NCBI GenBank assembly: GCA_020024635.1
Contig: JAHHTL010000004.1
Span: forward strand, 1-64,000
Source of the DNA: Ruminococcus sp.
GTDB taxonomy: Bacteria > Bacillota > Clostridia > Lachnospirales > Lachnospiraceae
Reading direction: 5' to 3'
DNA length: 64,000 bases
Position numbers and translations under genes: made by a program. Positions 53,479-62,285 of this stretch are shown one piece after another. The notes under the pieces are model-generated. The model was not told the DNA's origin and ran no database searches. It saw only the letters and a program-made list of their open reading frames with translations. Numbering within the stretch: position 1 is the stretch's first letter; each line of letters begins with the position of its first letter.

Positions 53479-53550
53479 ACAATTTATATTTTAAATATTT
53501 TATCATATAGTTATATAGATGATAATCGTAGAAACGTCAGGAGGTATGAG

Positions 53551-54642
53551 ATGAGCAGAGTTTACAATTTTTCAGCAGGACCAGCAGTTTTACCGGAGGA
53601 AGTACTAAAAGAAGCGGCAGATGAAATGCTTGATTATCACGAAACAGGAATGTCGGTGATGGAGATGAGCCATCGATCCAAAGCGTTTGAAAAGATTTTG
53701 ACATCTGCTGAACAGGATTTAAGAGAATTAATGCAAATTCCTGACAATTATAAAGTGCTATTTCTTCAAGGAGGTGCATCCCAACAATTTGCTATGATTC
53801 CGATGAACTTCATGAAGAACAAAAAAGCAGATTACATTATCACAGGACAATGGGCAAAAAAAGCGGCTGATGAAGCAGAAAAATATGGAGAAATTCATCG
53901 AGTTGCTTCTTCTGAAGATCAAAAATATTCATATATACCAGATTGTACAGATTTACAAATATCGAAAGATGCAGATTATGTTTATATTTGCGAGAACAAT
54001 ACCATTTATGGAACAAAATATAAACGTCTACCGAACACCAAAGGAAAAATTCTCATTTCAGATGTTTCGTCTTGTTTTTTGTCCGAACCTGTAGATGTAA
54101 AAAAATATGGAATGATTTACGGAGGCGTTCAAAAAAATATAGGACCAGCAGGAGTCGTCATTGCGATTATAAGAGAAGATCTTATTACAGATTGTGTGCT
54201 GCCAGGGACACCTACCATGCTTACATATAAAGTGCATGCGGATGCAAATTCATTGTATAATACGCCGCCCGCATATGGAATTTATATTTGTGGAAAGGTA
54301 TTTAAATGGATTCAATCCCTAGGTGGGTTGGAAGAAATGAAAAAGAGAAATGAGAGAAAAGCGAAACTTCTTTATGATTTCCTAGATCAAAGTCGCATGT
54401 TCCACGGAACGGTTCGCAAAGAAGATCGATCCTTGATGAATGTTACATTTGTAACAGGGAAAAAAGAACTGGATGAGAAATTTATAAGTGAAGCAAAAAA
54501 ATCTGGTTTGGAAAATCTAAAAGGACACAGAAGTGTTGGTGGCATGCGAGCCAGTATTTATAATGCAATGCCATATGAAGGGGTACAATCTCTTGTATCA
54601 TTTATGAAAAAATTTGAGGAGGAGAATTTTAAAGATGTATAA
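53551..54642 (+). CDS. serC: Phosphoserine aminotransferase
   Basis: A 363-residue PLP enzyme converting 3-phosphohydroxypyruvate to phosphoserine. It starts MSRVYNFSAGPAVLPEEVL, the standard SerC N-terminus. The PLP lysine is in YGGVQKNIGPAG (about residue 197), and GHRSVGGMRASIYNAMP lies near the end. The ATG at 53551 has AGGAGG 6 nt upstream; the promoter at 53450-53478 excludes upstream starts. It overlaps serA by 8 nt. Confidence 0.97.
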   Translation: MSRVYNFSAGPAVLPEEVLKEAADEMLDYHETGMSVMEMSHRSKAFEKILTSAEQDLRELMQIPDNYKVLFLQGGASQQFAMIPMNFMKNKKADYIITGQWAKKAADEAEKYGEIHRVASSEDQKYSYIPDCTDLQISKDADYVYICENNTIYGTKYKRLPNTKGKILISDVSSCFLSEPVDVKKYGMIYGGVQKNIGPAGVVIAIIREDLITDCVLPGTPTMLTYKVHADANSLYNTPPAYGIYICGKVFKWIQSLGGLEEMKKRNERKAKLLYDFLDQSRMFHGTVRKEDRSLMNVTFVTGKKELDEKFISEAKKSGLENLKGHRSVGGMRASIYNAMPYEGVQSLVSFMKKFEEENFKDV

Positions 54643-55795
54643 GTATTGTTGTTTAAATTCCATCTCAGAAACAGGATTAAAACAATTTGATGGACAATAT
54701 GTAAAAACGGAAGTTTTGGAAGAAGCGGATATTCTTTTAGTGCGCAGTGCAAAGATGCATGAGATTTCATTTGGTGATCATGTGAAGGCGATTGCACGTG
54801 TTGGAGCAGGAGTAAATAACATTCCCTTGGAAGAATGTGCAGAGAAAGGAATAGTAGTATTTAATACACCAGGGGCAAATGCAAATGCGGTAAAAGAATT
54901 GGTGCTTGCAGGACTTCTTTTATCAGCCAGAGATATCGCAGGTGGGATACGATGGGTTTATGATAATAAAGGAGCGGAAAACTTGCCAAAATTGACAGAA
55001 GAAAAGAAGAAGGTTTTTTCTGGATTCGAAATTATGGGAAAGAAAATAGGCGTGATTGGACTTGGTGCAATTGGTGTTCTTGTGGCCAATGCAGCGGCCA
55101 GTCTTGGGATGGAAGTGTATGGATACGACCCGTATCTGTCGGTTGATACCGCATGGAAATTGTCAAGAGATGTTCGACATGCGACAAACATTGAAGAGTT
55201 ATATAAAGAGTGTGATTATCTAACCCTTCATATTCCAGCTCTTGAAAGTACAAAAGGAATAATTGATAAAACGGCATTCGATAAAATGAAAAACAATGTG
55301 ATTTTATTAAATTTTTCTAGAGACAGTTTAGTCAATACAGAAGATTTATTGGCAGCAATCGAAGAAGGAAAAGTACTACGTTATGTTACAGATTTTCCTG
55401 TGTCAAAAATTGCAGGCAGAAAGCAATGCATTGTGCTTCCTCATCTAGGAGCATCTACAAAAGAAGCAGAGAGTAATTGTGCGAAAATGGCAGTATGCGA
55501 ATTGCGAGAGTTTCTTGAGAACGGAAACATCATACACTCTGTCAACTTTCCGGATTGTTCTTTAGGAAAAAAAGAAGAGGGGACTAGGATTACTATCATA
55601 CATAGAAATATCCCAAACATGATTGGCCAGTTTACAACGATTCTTGCGGAAGCACAAAAAAATATTACGGTCATGGCAAATAAAAGTAAACAAAATTACG
55701 CATATACGATGCTCGATGTAGAAGGAGCGGTTGAAAAAGAAGTTGTTGAGCGATTAAGAAAGGTAAAGGCAGTTCTAAAAATTCGTGTGCTTTAA
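54635..55795 (+). CDS. serA: D-3-phosphoglycerate dehydrogenase
   Basis: A 386-residue NAD+-dependent enzyme starting serine synthesis. The NAD motif is KIGVIGLGAIGVLVANAAASLG (about residue 138). Catalytic residues are in NFSRDSLVNTEDL (usually N-x-x-R-G), with the Glu of DFPVSKIAG and the His of LPHLGAST. A C-terminal ACT domain (about 318-386) should give serine feedback. It is shorter than E. coli SerA (410), like other clostridial forms. GAGGAGG lies 12 nt upstream of the ATG that overlaps the serC stop. serB is not in the window. Confidence 0.95.
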   Translation: MYKYCCLNSISETGLKQFDGQYVKTEVLEEADILLVRSAKMHEISFGDHVKAIARVGAGVNNIPLEECAEKGIVVFNTPGANANAVKELVLAGLLLSARDIAGGIRWVYDNKGAENLPKLTEEKKKVFSGFEIMGKKIGVIGLGAIGVLVANAAASLGMEVYGYDPYLSVDTAWKLSRDVRHATNIEELYKECDYLTLHIPALESTKGIIDKTAFDKMKNNVILLNFSRDSLVNTEDLLAAIEEGKVLRYVTDFPVSKIAGRKQCIVLPHLGASTKEAESNCAKMAVCELREFLENGNIIHSVNFPDCSLGKKEEGTRITIIHRNIPNMIGQFTTILAEAQKNITVMANKSKQNYAYTMLDVEGAVEKEVVERLRKVKAVLKIRVL

Positions 55796-55817
55796 GTGGA
55801 AATAGAATAGAAATTGT

Positions 55818-55857
55818 AAGGATTATAATAGTAGGGACAGATATTATAATCCTTTTC
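55818..55857 (+). terminator. Terminator of serC-serA
   Basis: AAGGATTATAAT (55818-55829) pairs with ATTATAATCCTT (55843-55854), followed by TTTC. Confidence 0.82.
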
Positions 55858-55859
55858 TA

Positions 55860-55888
55860 TTGACAAGAAATGTATTATTGTATACAAT
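55860..55888 (+). promoter_or_regulatory. Promoter of the GntR regulator gene
   Basis: TTGACA (55860-55865), 17-bp spacer, TACAAT (55883-55888). The -10 box lies inside a 24-bp palindrome. Confidence 0.8.
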
Positions 55889-55894
55889 AATACA
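55871..55894. promoter_or_regulatory. Perfect 24-bp palindromic operator
   Basis: Half-site TGTATTATTGTA (55871-55882) is followed with no gap by its exact complement TACAATAATACA (55883-55894). The core ATTGTATACAAT resembles operators of FadR-subfamily GntR regulators. It covers the spacer and -10 box, so binding would block transcription; the downstream GntR gene product is the obvious ligand. Confidence 0.8.
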
Positions 55895-55995
55895 ATAATA
55901 CATCAAATTTTAAAAGATGAAAACGTTGATTTGAACATAAAAAATTGTGATCAATAGGATTTTAAACTCTGACTTGGGAGGAGATAAAATAAAAA

Positions 55996-56664
55996 ATGAG
56001 TGAATATCAGGATAATTCATTAAGTAGTAGAGTGTTTCAGAAATTGAGAAACGATATTTTACAAGGGAAGTATAAGGAACATGAAGAATTAAGAGAGATT
56101 ACCTTAGGAAAAGAATTGGGGGTAAGTAGAACTCCGGTACGAGAAGCACTCCGACAATTAGAGTTAGAAGGATTGGTTACAATCATCCCCAATAAAGGGG
56201 CATATGTGACTGGTATTTCACCGAAAGATGTTCATGATATCTATATGATTCGTTCCACATTAGAAGGATTATGTGCAAGGTGGGCTACGGAACATATAAC
56301 ACAGGAGCAGTTAGATGCACTAGAAGAAACCTTGATTATTTCTGAATTTCATGCGAAGAAAGAGGGAAATGGATGTGCGGAACAAATGGCTCAGTTAGAT
56401 GGTAAATTTCATTCTATTCTATACGAATCTTCCAATAGTAGGATTTTGTGTCGTGTACTTATGGATTTTCATAAGTATGTGCAGCAGGCTAGGAAAGCTT
56501 CGATTTTATCAGAAGAGAGGGCTAGAAAATCAATTCGGGAACATCGACAGATTTTAAGAGCAATGAAAGAAAAGGACGCGGATACGGCAGAGCAATTAGC
56601 AAATGAGCATATTCTTCATGTGATTGACAACTTAAAAAGACAAGGATTGACAAATAAAGAGTAA
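55996..56664 (+). CDS. GntR-family regulator, FadR/FCD subfamily
   Basis: A 222-residue repressor-type regulator. The N-terminal winged helix (about 8-75) has LGKELGVSRTPVREALRQLELEGLV and IPNKGAYV. The all-helical FCD domain (about 85-215) has the metal/ligand residues in MAQLDGKFHSILYESS and SIREHRQILRAMKEKDADTAEQLANEHI. FCD proteins sense carboxylic acids; a TCA-cycle acid is plausible because isocitrate dehydrogenase follows 36 nt downstream. The palindrome at 55871-55894 indicates autoregulation and shared control. GGGAGGAG lies upstream of the ATG. Confidence 0.93.
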   Translation: MSEYQDNSLSSRVFQKLRNDILQGKYKEHEELREITLGKELGVSRTPVREALRQLELEGLVTIIPNKGAYVTGISPKDVHDIYMIRSTLEGLCARWATEHITQEQLDALEETLIISEFHAKKEGNGCAEQMAQLDGKFHSILYESSNSRILCRVLMDFHKYVQQARKASILSEERARKSIREHRQILRAMKEKDADTAEQLANEHILHVIDNLKRQGLTNKE

Positions 56665-56700
56665 GTTTATGGAATTTTAAATATAAAGGAGAAAAGCACT

Positions 56701-57897
56701 ATGGAAAAAATTAAAATGACAACCCCTATTGTTGAAATGGATGGAGACGAAATGACACGTATACTCTGGAAGATGATCAAAGAAAATCTTTTAGAACCAT
56801 TTATTGACTTAAAAACAGAGTATTACGATTTGGGACTGGAAAAGAGGAATGAAACAAATGATCAAGTCACAGTTGATTCAGCTCTTGCAACAAAAAAATA
56901 TGGTGTGGCCGTAAAATGTGCTACGATTACTCCAAATGCAGCAAGGGTAGAAGAGTATGGATTGAAAGAAATGTGGAAAAGTCCAAATGGAACAATTCGT
57001 GCCATATTAGATGGAACTGTTTTTCGGACTCCAATTGTTGTAAAAGGAATTGAGCCATGTGTGAAGAATTGGAAAAAACCAATTACCATTGCCAGACATG
57101 CTTATGGAGATGTTTATAAAAATGCAGAGATGAAGATACCAGGAGCGGGAAAAGTGGAGTTGGTCTATACTGCACAAGATGGTACACAAACAAGAGAATT
57201 GGTTCATCAATTTGATGGCCCAGGTGTTGTGCAAGGGATGCACAATCTATGTGGTTCAATAGAAAGTTTTGCTCGCAGTTGTTTTAACTATGCTTTAGAT
57301 ACAAGACAAACATTGTGGTTTGCAACAAAAGATACCATTTCGAAAAAATATGACCATACATTTAAAGATATTTTCCAGGAGATTTTTGAAAAAGAATATA
57401 AAGAACAATTTGATGCGGCTGGAATCGAGTATTTTTATACACTGATTGATGATGCGGTTGCACGTGTAATGAAATCAGAAGGGGGATATATTTGGGCATG
57501 TAAAAATTACGATGGGGATGTAATGAGTGATATGATTTCCTCTGCATTTGGTTCCCTTGCAATGATGACTTCTGTGCTTGTTTCTCCAGAAGGGGTTTAT
57601 GAATACGAAGCAGCACATGGAACCGTGCAACGCCATTATTATAAACACTTGAAAGGGGAGGAAACTTCTACCAACTCGGTAGCGACGATTTTTGCGTGGA
57701 CTGGAGCGTTACGCAAACGAGGTGAATTGGATCAAAATCAAGCATTGGTGGAATTTGCGAATAAACTAGAAAAGGCAACGATTGATACCATAGAGTCTGG
57801 ATGTATGACAAAAGACTTGGCGTTGATTACAACATTAGAACATCCAACTGTGTTAAACAGTGAAGATTTTATCAAAGAAATTGCAAAAAAATTGTAA
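56701..57897 (+). CDS. icd: NADP-dependent isocitrate dehydrogenase, eukaryote-like subfamily
   Basis: A 398-residue enzyme oxidising isocitrate to 2-oxoglutarate, for glutamate synthesis and NADPH. The sequence follows the homodimeric type II group that includes mammalian IDH1: PIVEMDGDEMTRILW, KCATITPNAARVEEYGL, SPNGTIRAILDGTVFRTPI, YDGDVMSDMISSAFGSLAMM and AAHGTVQRHY. It is clearly different from E. coli Icd. The HGTVQRHY region marks NADP preference by family knowledge. It is probably cotranscribed with the upstream GntR gene. AAAGGAG precedes the ATG. Confidence 0.96.
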   Translation: MEKIKMTTPIVEMDGDEMTRILWKMIKENLLEPFIDLKTEYYDLGLEKRNETNDQVTVDSALATKKYGVAVKCATITPNAARVEEYGLKEMWKSPNGTIRAILDGTVFRTPIVVKGIEPCVKNWKKPITIARHAYGDVYKNAEMKIPGAGKVELVYTAQDGTQTRELVHQFDGPGVVQGMHNLCGSIESFARSCFNYALDTRQTLWFATKDTISKKYDHTFKDIFQEIFEKEYKEQFDAAGIEYFYTLIDDAVARVMKSEGGYIWACKNYDGDVMSDMISSAFGSLAMMTSVLVSPEGVYEYEAAHGTVQRHYYKHLKGEETSTNSVATIFAWTGALRKRGELDQNQALVEFANKLEKATIDTIESGCMTKDLALITTLEHPTVLNSEDFIKEIAKKL

Positions 57898-57906
57898 AAA
57901 CAGCAT

Positions 57907-57948
57907 AAATGGGAAGAACTGGTACTATTGTGCCAGTTCTTCCCATTT
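57907..57948. terminator. Hairpin between convergent icd and ABC-F genes
   Basis: Perfect 16-bp stem: AAATGGGAAGAACTGG (57907-57922) pairs with its complement (57933-57948). There is no T run directly after it on the plus strand; on the minus strand T5 comes a few bases later. The 3' arm encodes the last codons of the ABC-F protein. It may act as terminator or 3'-end barrier. Confidence 0.6.
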
Positions 57949-59838
57949 GCTATATAAAACTTCCAGTTCTTCCTCGTTTTTGTCTTTTTCTATTGCCAGT
58001 TCTTGACATTTTACGGAATTGGAATAGATTTCTTCTTTCGTCATTAAATCATCAATTTCACTGTTTCGATCTTCCAAACAGCTGATGCGATCTTCGGTTT
58101 TCTTAAGTTCGTTTAATCTTTTTCTCTCTTTTGCCTGTTGTTCTTTTTGCTCTTGCCAGCTCAAACGTCCCAAAGATTCGTTACTTTTTTCCAAAGTAGG
58201 AGAGGAGGATTGGGAGGCATAAATTGGAGTTAAGATTTCTTTTTTTTCAAGATAGTAATCATAATTTCCAATGTAGTTCACAAAAGATTGATTGACTAAT
58301 TCTAAAATACGTTGTGCTGTTTGATTGATGAAATAACGATCATGAGAAACATAAAGGACGGTTCCTGTATATTCGTTGATTGCTTTTTCAAGAATTTCCT
58401 TGGAAGTGATATCAAGGTGATTGGTTGGCTCATCAAGAATTAAAAAATTCGCTTCGGAAAGCATCAGTTTCGCCAAAGAAACACGTCCTTTTTCTCCACC
58501 GCTTAAGTCACGAATAACTTTGTATACATCTTCTCCTGTGAATTGAAAGGCAGCCAAAGTATTTCGAATTTGGGTGTTTGTAAGGGTCGGATAGTCATCA
58601 GATATTTCATCGAAGATGGTCTTCTCATTGTGAAGAACATGGTGTTCCTGATCGTAGTATCCAATTTTTACTTTTGTACCAAGGGTAAAGGAGCCAGAGT
58701 CTGGAGCTACTACTTGATTTAAAATTTTTAATAAAGTTGTTTTACCAGTACCATTGTCGCCAATGATTGCCACATGTTCTCCACGCTTGATTTCAAAGTT
58801 GATGTCCTGAAATAATGTGCGTTTACCGAATGATTTTGATAGATGTTCTATGCTTAATACGTCATTTCCGCTTATACAAGATGGTTCCAGAGAAAAATGC
58901 ATTTCCATCTCAGAATTTACAGGCTTTTCCATAGGTGTTATACGGTTTAACATTTTTTCACGACTTTCGGCACGCTTGATGGATTTCTCACGATTAAAAG
59001 AACGAAGCTTTTCGATGACAGCTTCTTGATGCTTTATTTCCCTTTGCTGATTGAAATATTCTTTCAGCATTGCATCGCGCAGAAGTTGCTTTTTCTGAGC
59101 ATAATCCTTGTAATTTCCAGAGAACATACGTATTGTTCCACGATCAATTTCTACTACTTTCGTAACCACGCGATTTAGGAAAAACCGGTCATGTGATACA
59201 ATTAATACAGCGCCGGGATAGTTGATGAGATACGTTTCAAGCCATGTAATGGAATTTAAATCCAAGTGGTTTGTTGGCTCATCAAGAAGTAAGATATCTG
59301 GCTTTGTAAGTAAAAGTTTTCCAAGAGAGACACGTGTTTTTTCACCGCCGGAGAGTGTATCGGTTTTTTTGTTAAATTCTTCTTCTTGAAACCCTAACCC
59401 TTTTAGAACACCTGTTAATTCACTTTCATAGGCATATCCATTTTCTGATTCGAAGCGAGACATCAGTCGATTGTAGGTGTCAAGACGGTCAGAGAGTGCT
59501 TGCCCACTTAATTCTTTAAGCTCATGTTCAATCGAACGAATCTGCTTTTCAAGTGCAATAATCTCCGCTTTGGCAGTTTTTAATTCTTCGTAAATAGATT
59601 GTCCACTTTCTAAGTTCTGATGCTGAGCAAGATAACCGATCGTCTTTCCTTTTGTCAGTAAAATATCCCCTTGATCTAGGGGCTCTTCCTTCATGATCAT
59701 TTTTAAAATGGTGGATTTTCCAGCCCCATTTACACCGACAAGAGCTGCTTTTTCTCGATCTTCAATGTGGAAAGAACCATTGCGTACAATGAGTTGATCT
59801 CCAAAAGATTTATTTAAATTATGGCATGCAAGTATCAT
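57925..59838 (-). CDS. ABC-F family ATPase (YdiF/Uup-like)
   Basis: A 637-residue soluble protein with two ATP-binding cassettes and no membrane helices. NBD1 has VGVNGAGKSTILK and LSGGEKTRVSLGKLLL; NBD2 has IGDNGTGKTTLLK and LSGGEKGRVSLAKLML. An interdomain arm with basic helices (FNREKSIKRAESREKMLNR) is the ribosomal tRNA-exit-site linker. A C-terminal coiled coil is rich in Lys/Glu (KERKRLNELKKTEDRI). ABC-F proteins relieve stalled ribosomes; some give antibiotic protection, but this layout is the housekeeping type. The ATG at 59838 has GGAGG 6 nt upstream. Confidence 0.94.
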   Translation of the reverse strand: MILACHNLNKSFGDQLIVRNGSFHIEDREKAALVGVNGAGKSTILKMIMKEEPLDQGDILLTKGKTIGYLAQHQNLESGQSIYEELKTAKAEIIALEKQIRSIEHELKELSGQALSDRLDTYNRLMSRFESENGYAYESELTGVLKGLGFQEEEFNKKTDTLSGGEKTRVSLGKLLLTKPDILLLDEPTNHLDLNSITWLETYLINYPGAVLIVSHDRFFLNRVVTKVVEIDRGTIRMFSGNYKDYAQKKQLLRDAMLKEYFNQQREIKHQEAVIEKLRSFNREKSIKRAESREKMLNRITPMEKPVNSEMEMHFSLEPSCISGNDVLSIEHLSKSFGKRTLFQDINFEIKRGEHVAIIGDNGTGKTTLLKILNQVVAPDSGSFTLGTKVKIGYYDQEHHVLHNEKTIFDEISDDYPTLTNTQIRNTLAAFQFTGEDVYKVIRDLSGGEKGRVSLAKLMLSEANFLILDEPTNHLDITSKEILEKAINEYTGTVLYVSHDRYFINQTAQRILELVNQSFVNYIGNYDYYLEKKEILTPIYASQSSSPTLEKSNESLGRLSWQEQKEQQAKERKRLNELKKTEDRISCLEDRNSEIDDLMTKEEIYSNSVKCQELAIEKDKNEEELEVLYSKWEELAQ

Positions 59839-59907
59839 ATGCAACCTCCTAAGATTCATTTTACATATTCATTATAGCGAAAAAAATATGAAATACAACT
59901 AAAAAAA

Positions 59908-59936
59908 TTGACTTTGCAGAAACAATTCTATATAAT
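59908..59936 (+). promoter_or_regulatory. Promoter of rex
   Basis: TTGACT (59908-59913), 17-bp spacer, TATAAT (59931-59936), about 100 bp before the start. No clear Rex operator (TTGTGAA-n4-TTCACAA type) is seen in the gap. Confidence 0.75.
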
Positions 59937-60038
59937 TGAGTTCAGTATTGTATAATAATAAAGTATATAAAATTTATATTTGCAAGAAAAAACATCATAA
60001 TGTGATAGACGATACATAAAAACTGGAGGATAGGAATT

Positions 60039-60677
60039 ATGGAAGATAGAACAATATCTAGGGCTGTAATCAGTCGTTTGCCAAGGTATTATAGATATTT
60101 GGGAGAACTTTTAAACGCAGGAGTGGAAAGGATTTCCTCTAGTGAGCTTAGTAAAAGGATGAATGTAACTGCTTCCCAAATTCGACAGGATCTTAATAAT
60201 TTTGGAGGATTCGGACAACAAGGATATGGATATAATGTGCAATATCTTTACTCAGAGATAGGGAAAATACTTGGTTTAAATAAACAGCACAATGTAATCA
60301 TAATCGGAGCAGGTAATTTAGGACAGGCGATTGCAAATTATGAGGCATTTGAAAAAAGCGGATTTGTGTTAAAAGGGATGTTTGACATTAACCCCAATTT
60401 AAAAGGAAAAAAAGTAAGAGGTGTACCAATCTGCATGATGGATGAACTTAAACAGTTTGTGAAAACTCATGATATAGAAATTGCGGCGCTTACGATTCCA
60501 AAAACCAATGCAAAAGAAGTGGCAAATATTTTAGTGCAAAATGGAATCAAAGGTATTTGGAATTTTGCACATATAGATTTACAGTTGCCAGAAGATATCG
60601 TTGTGGAGAACGTTCATATTTCAGACAGTCTTATGAAACTTTTTTACAGACTTAGTAGTCAAGAAAAGACCATATAA
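60039..60677 (+). CDS. rex: Redox-sensing transcriptional repressor Rex
   Basis: A 212-residue dimeric repressor that senses the NADH/NAD+ ratio and controls fermentation genes. The N-terminal winged helix (about 1-80) contains ISRLPRYYRYLGELLNAGVERISSSELS and VTASQIRQDLNNFGGFGQQGYGY, both typical of Rex. The Rossmann domain follows with VIIIGAGNLGQAIANYEAF and FDINP. A C-terminal domain-swap helix ends the protein. GGAGG precedes the ATG. It is followed by the NAD(P)HX repair gene. Confidence 0.97.
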   Translation: MEDRTISRAVISRLPRYYRYLGELLNAGVERISSSELSKRMNVTASQIRQDLNNFGGFGQQGYGYNVQYLYSEIGKILGLNKQHNVIIIGAGNLGQAIANYEAFEKSGFVLKGMFDINPNLKGKKVRGVPICMMDELKQFVKTHDIEIAALTIPKTNAKEVANILVQNGIKGIWNFAHIDLQLPEDIVVENVHISDSLMKLFYRLSSQEKTI

Positions 60678-60691
60678 ATGAACAACATGGA

Positions 60692-60732
60692 AACGTGTAA
60701 TGAAAGAGAAGCCTTTTATTACACGTTGTTTC
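60692..60732 (+). terminator. Terminator of rex
   Basis: AACGTGTAAT (60692-60701) pairs with ATTACACGTT (60718-60727); GAAA/TTTT pairs extend it inward. The following T tract is interrupted (GTTTC). Confidence 0.7.
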
Positions 60733-60787
60733 TTATAGTGATACAACAAAAAAAGAATTACTTTGGATTTAAAGTCAGGAGAAAAAA

Positions 60788-62281
60788 ATGAGATATCTAC
60801 CTACAGGAAAATGGATGCAGATGGCAGATCAGTACACCATTGAGCAGATAGGATTGCCTTCTATGGTGTTAATGGAAAGAGCAGCCCTTCAAGTGGTTGA
60901 AAACATGGAACGAGAAAACTGTAATCTCAAAAAGGTTCTTGTAGTATGTGGATCTGGGAATAACGGTGGAGATGGATTTGCGATAGCCAGACTCTTAAAA
61001 CAGAAAGGAATATCCGTATGTGTACTTTTTGTAGGAAAAGAAGAGTCTATGTCGTTAGATTGTAAATTACAGAGAGAAATTGCAGAAAATTCCAGAGTTC
61101 CAGTTGTGACAGTCTTGCCTAAAGAGGAATATACTACTATTATAGATGCAATTTTTGGAGTAGGATTGAATCGAAATATTACCGGAAGCTATCAAAAAAT
61201 TATGGAATGGATGAATCTGCAACAGTGCACGAAAGTTGCGGTCGATATTCCTTCAGGTGTATGTTCGACTACAGGAAACATCCTAGGAAGTGTTTTTCAA
61301 GCGGATTTAACGATTACATTTGCGTATGAGAAGTTAGGAATGACCATGTATCCAGGCGCATCATATTTGGGAAAATGTATTGTCGCTGATATTGGAATCA
61401 GTCCGGATTTCTTTGCCAATAAAGAAATTGTGTATACCTTTGATCGTCAAGATTTAAAAACAATCATACCAGAAAGAAAGGCACAATCTCACAAGGGAAG
61501 TTACGGGAAAGTTTTGATGATAACAGGTAGCAAAGGGATGTCAGGAGCGGCATATTTAAGTGCAAAAGCAGCTTATACAGTAGGAGCAGGGTTGGTTCAA
61601 ATTTACACAGCAGAAGAAAATCGTGTGATACTTCAACAGCTTCTTCCAGAAGCGATTATTACAACTTATCGCACATATGAGGAAGAACAAATCACTTCTT
61701 TACTGGAATGGGCGGATGTTGTGTGTATAGGCTGTGGACTTGGAACAAGTAGCGTGGCAGAGAAAATAGTGTGCTCTACATTAGAGAGAATACAAAAGCC
61801 ATGCGTTGTGGATGCAGATGCAATTAATCTGCTCAATAATCATAGGAATTTGTTAACAAAGAAAGAAATGCCTGTGATTTTGACGCCTCATATGAAAGAA
61901 ATGGCAAGGCTTTTAAACTGTACTGTCGAGAGATTAAAAGAAGAACGATGGAAATTGCTTTCCGAATATACAAAAAATCATGGAGTGGTTTGTGTTCTAA
62001 AAGATGCAAGGACGCTTGTTTTTCAAAAAGGACAATCGACTTTTGTCAATACAGCTGGAAATCATGGAATGGCAAAAGCTGGATCAGGAGATGTTCTTGC
62101 CGGAGTAATTGCAGGATTATTAGCTCAAAAAAAGAAAATTTTTGATGCAGCAATAGGAGGGGTATATTTGCATGCTTGTGGTGGAGACGAGGCAAAAAAT
62201 GAAAAAGGATCCTACAGTATGCTTGCAAATGATCTGATTGATGGAATTGCGACTTGTATAAAAAAAACAGAGGAGAGTTGA
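60788..62281 (+). CDS. nnrDE: Bifunctional NAD(P)H-hydrate epimerase / ADP-dependent NAD(P)H-hydrate dehydratase
   Basis: A 497-residue repair enzyme for damaged NAD(P)H (NADHX, NADPHX). Residues about 1-210 are the YjeF_N epimerase (VCGSGNNGGDGFAIARLLKQKG, VDIPSGV). Residues about 225-497 are the ADP-dependent dehydratase of the ribokinase-like fold (MITGSKGMSGAAYLSAKAAY; VDADAINLL; TAGNHGMAKAGSGDVLAGVIAG). The fused form is common in bacteria. It follows rex, so NAD(H)-linked functions are grouped. It ends 4 nt before alr. Confidence 0.95.
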   Translation: MRYLPTGKWMQMADQYTIEQIGLPSMVLMERAALQVVENMERENCNLKKVLVVCGSGNNGGDGFAIARLLKQKGISVCVLFVGKEESMSLDCKLQREIAENSRVPVVTVLPKEEYTTIIDAIFGVGLNRNITGSYQKIMEWMNLQQCTKVAVDIPSGVCSTTGNILGSVFQADLTITFAYEKLGMTMYPGASYLGKCIVADIGISPDFFANKEIVYTFDRQDLKTIIPERKAQSHKGSYGKVLMITGSKGMSGAAYLSAKAAYTVGAGLVQIYTAEENRVILQQLLPEAIITTYRTYEEEQITSLLEWADVVCIGCGLGTSSVAEKIVCSTLERIQKPCVVDADAINLLNNHRNLLTKKEMPVILTPHMKEMARLLNCTVERLKEERWKLLSEYTKNHGVVCVLKDARTLVFQKGQSTFVNTAGNHGMAKAGSGDVLAGVIAGLLAQKKKIFDAAIGGVYLHACGGDEAKNEKGSYSMLANDLIDGIATCIKKTEES

Positions 62282-62285
62282 TGGA

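Noticed and set aside
53500..53525. Inverted repeat in the serC leader as a possible regulatory hairpin.
   Set aside because: The stem is all A-T except one pair and has an internal bulge; AT-rich intergenic DNA produces such repeats by chance.
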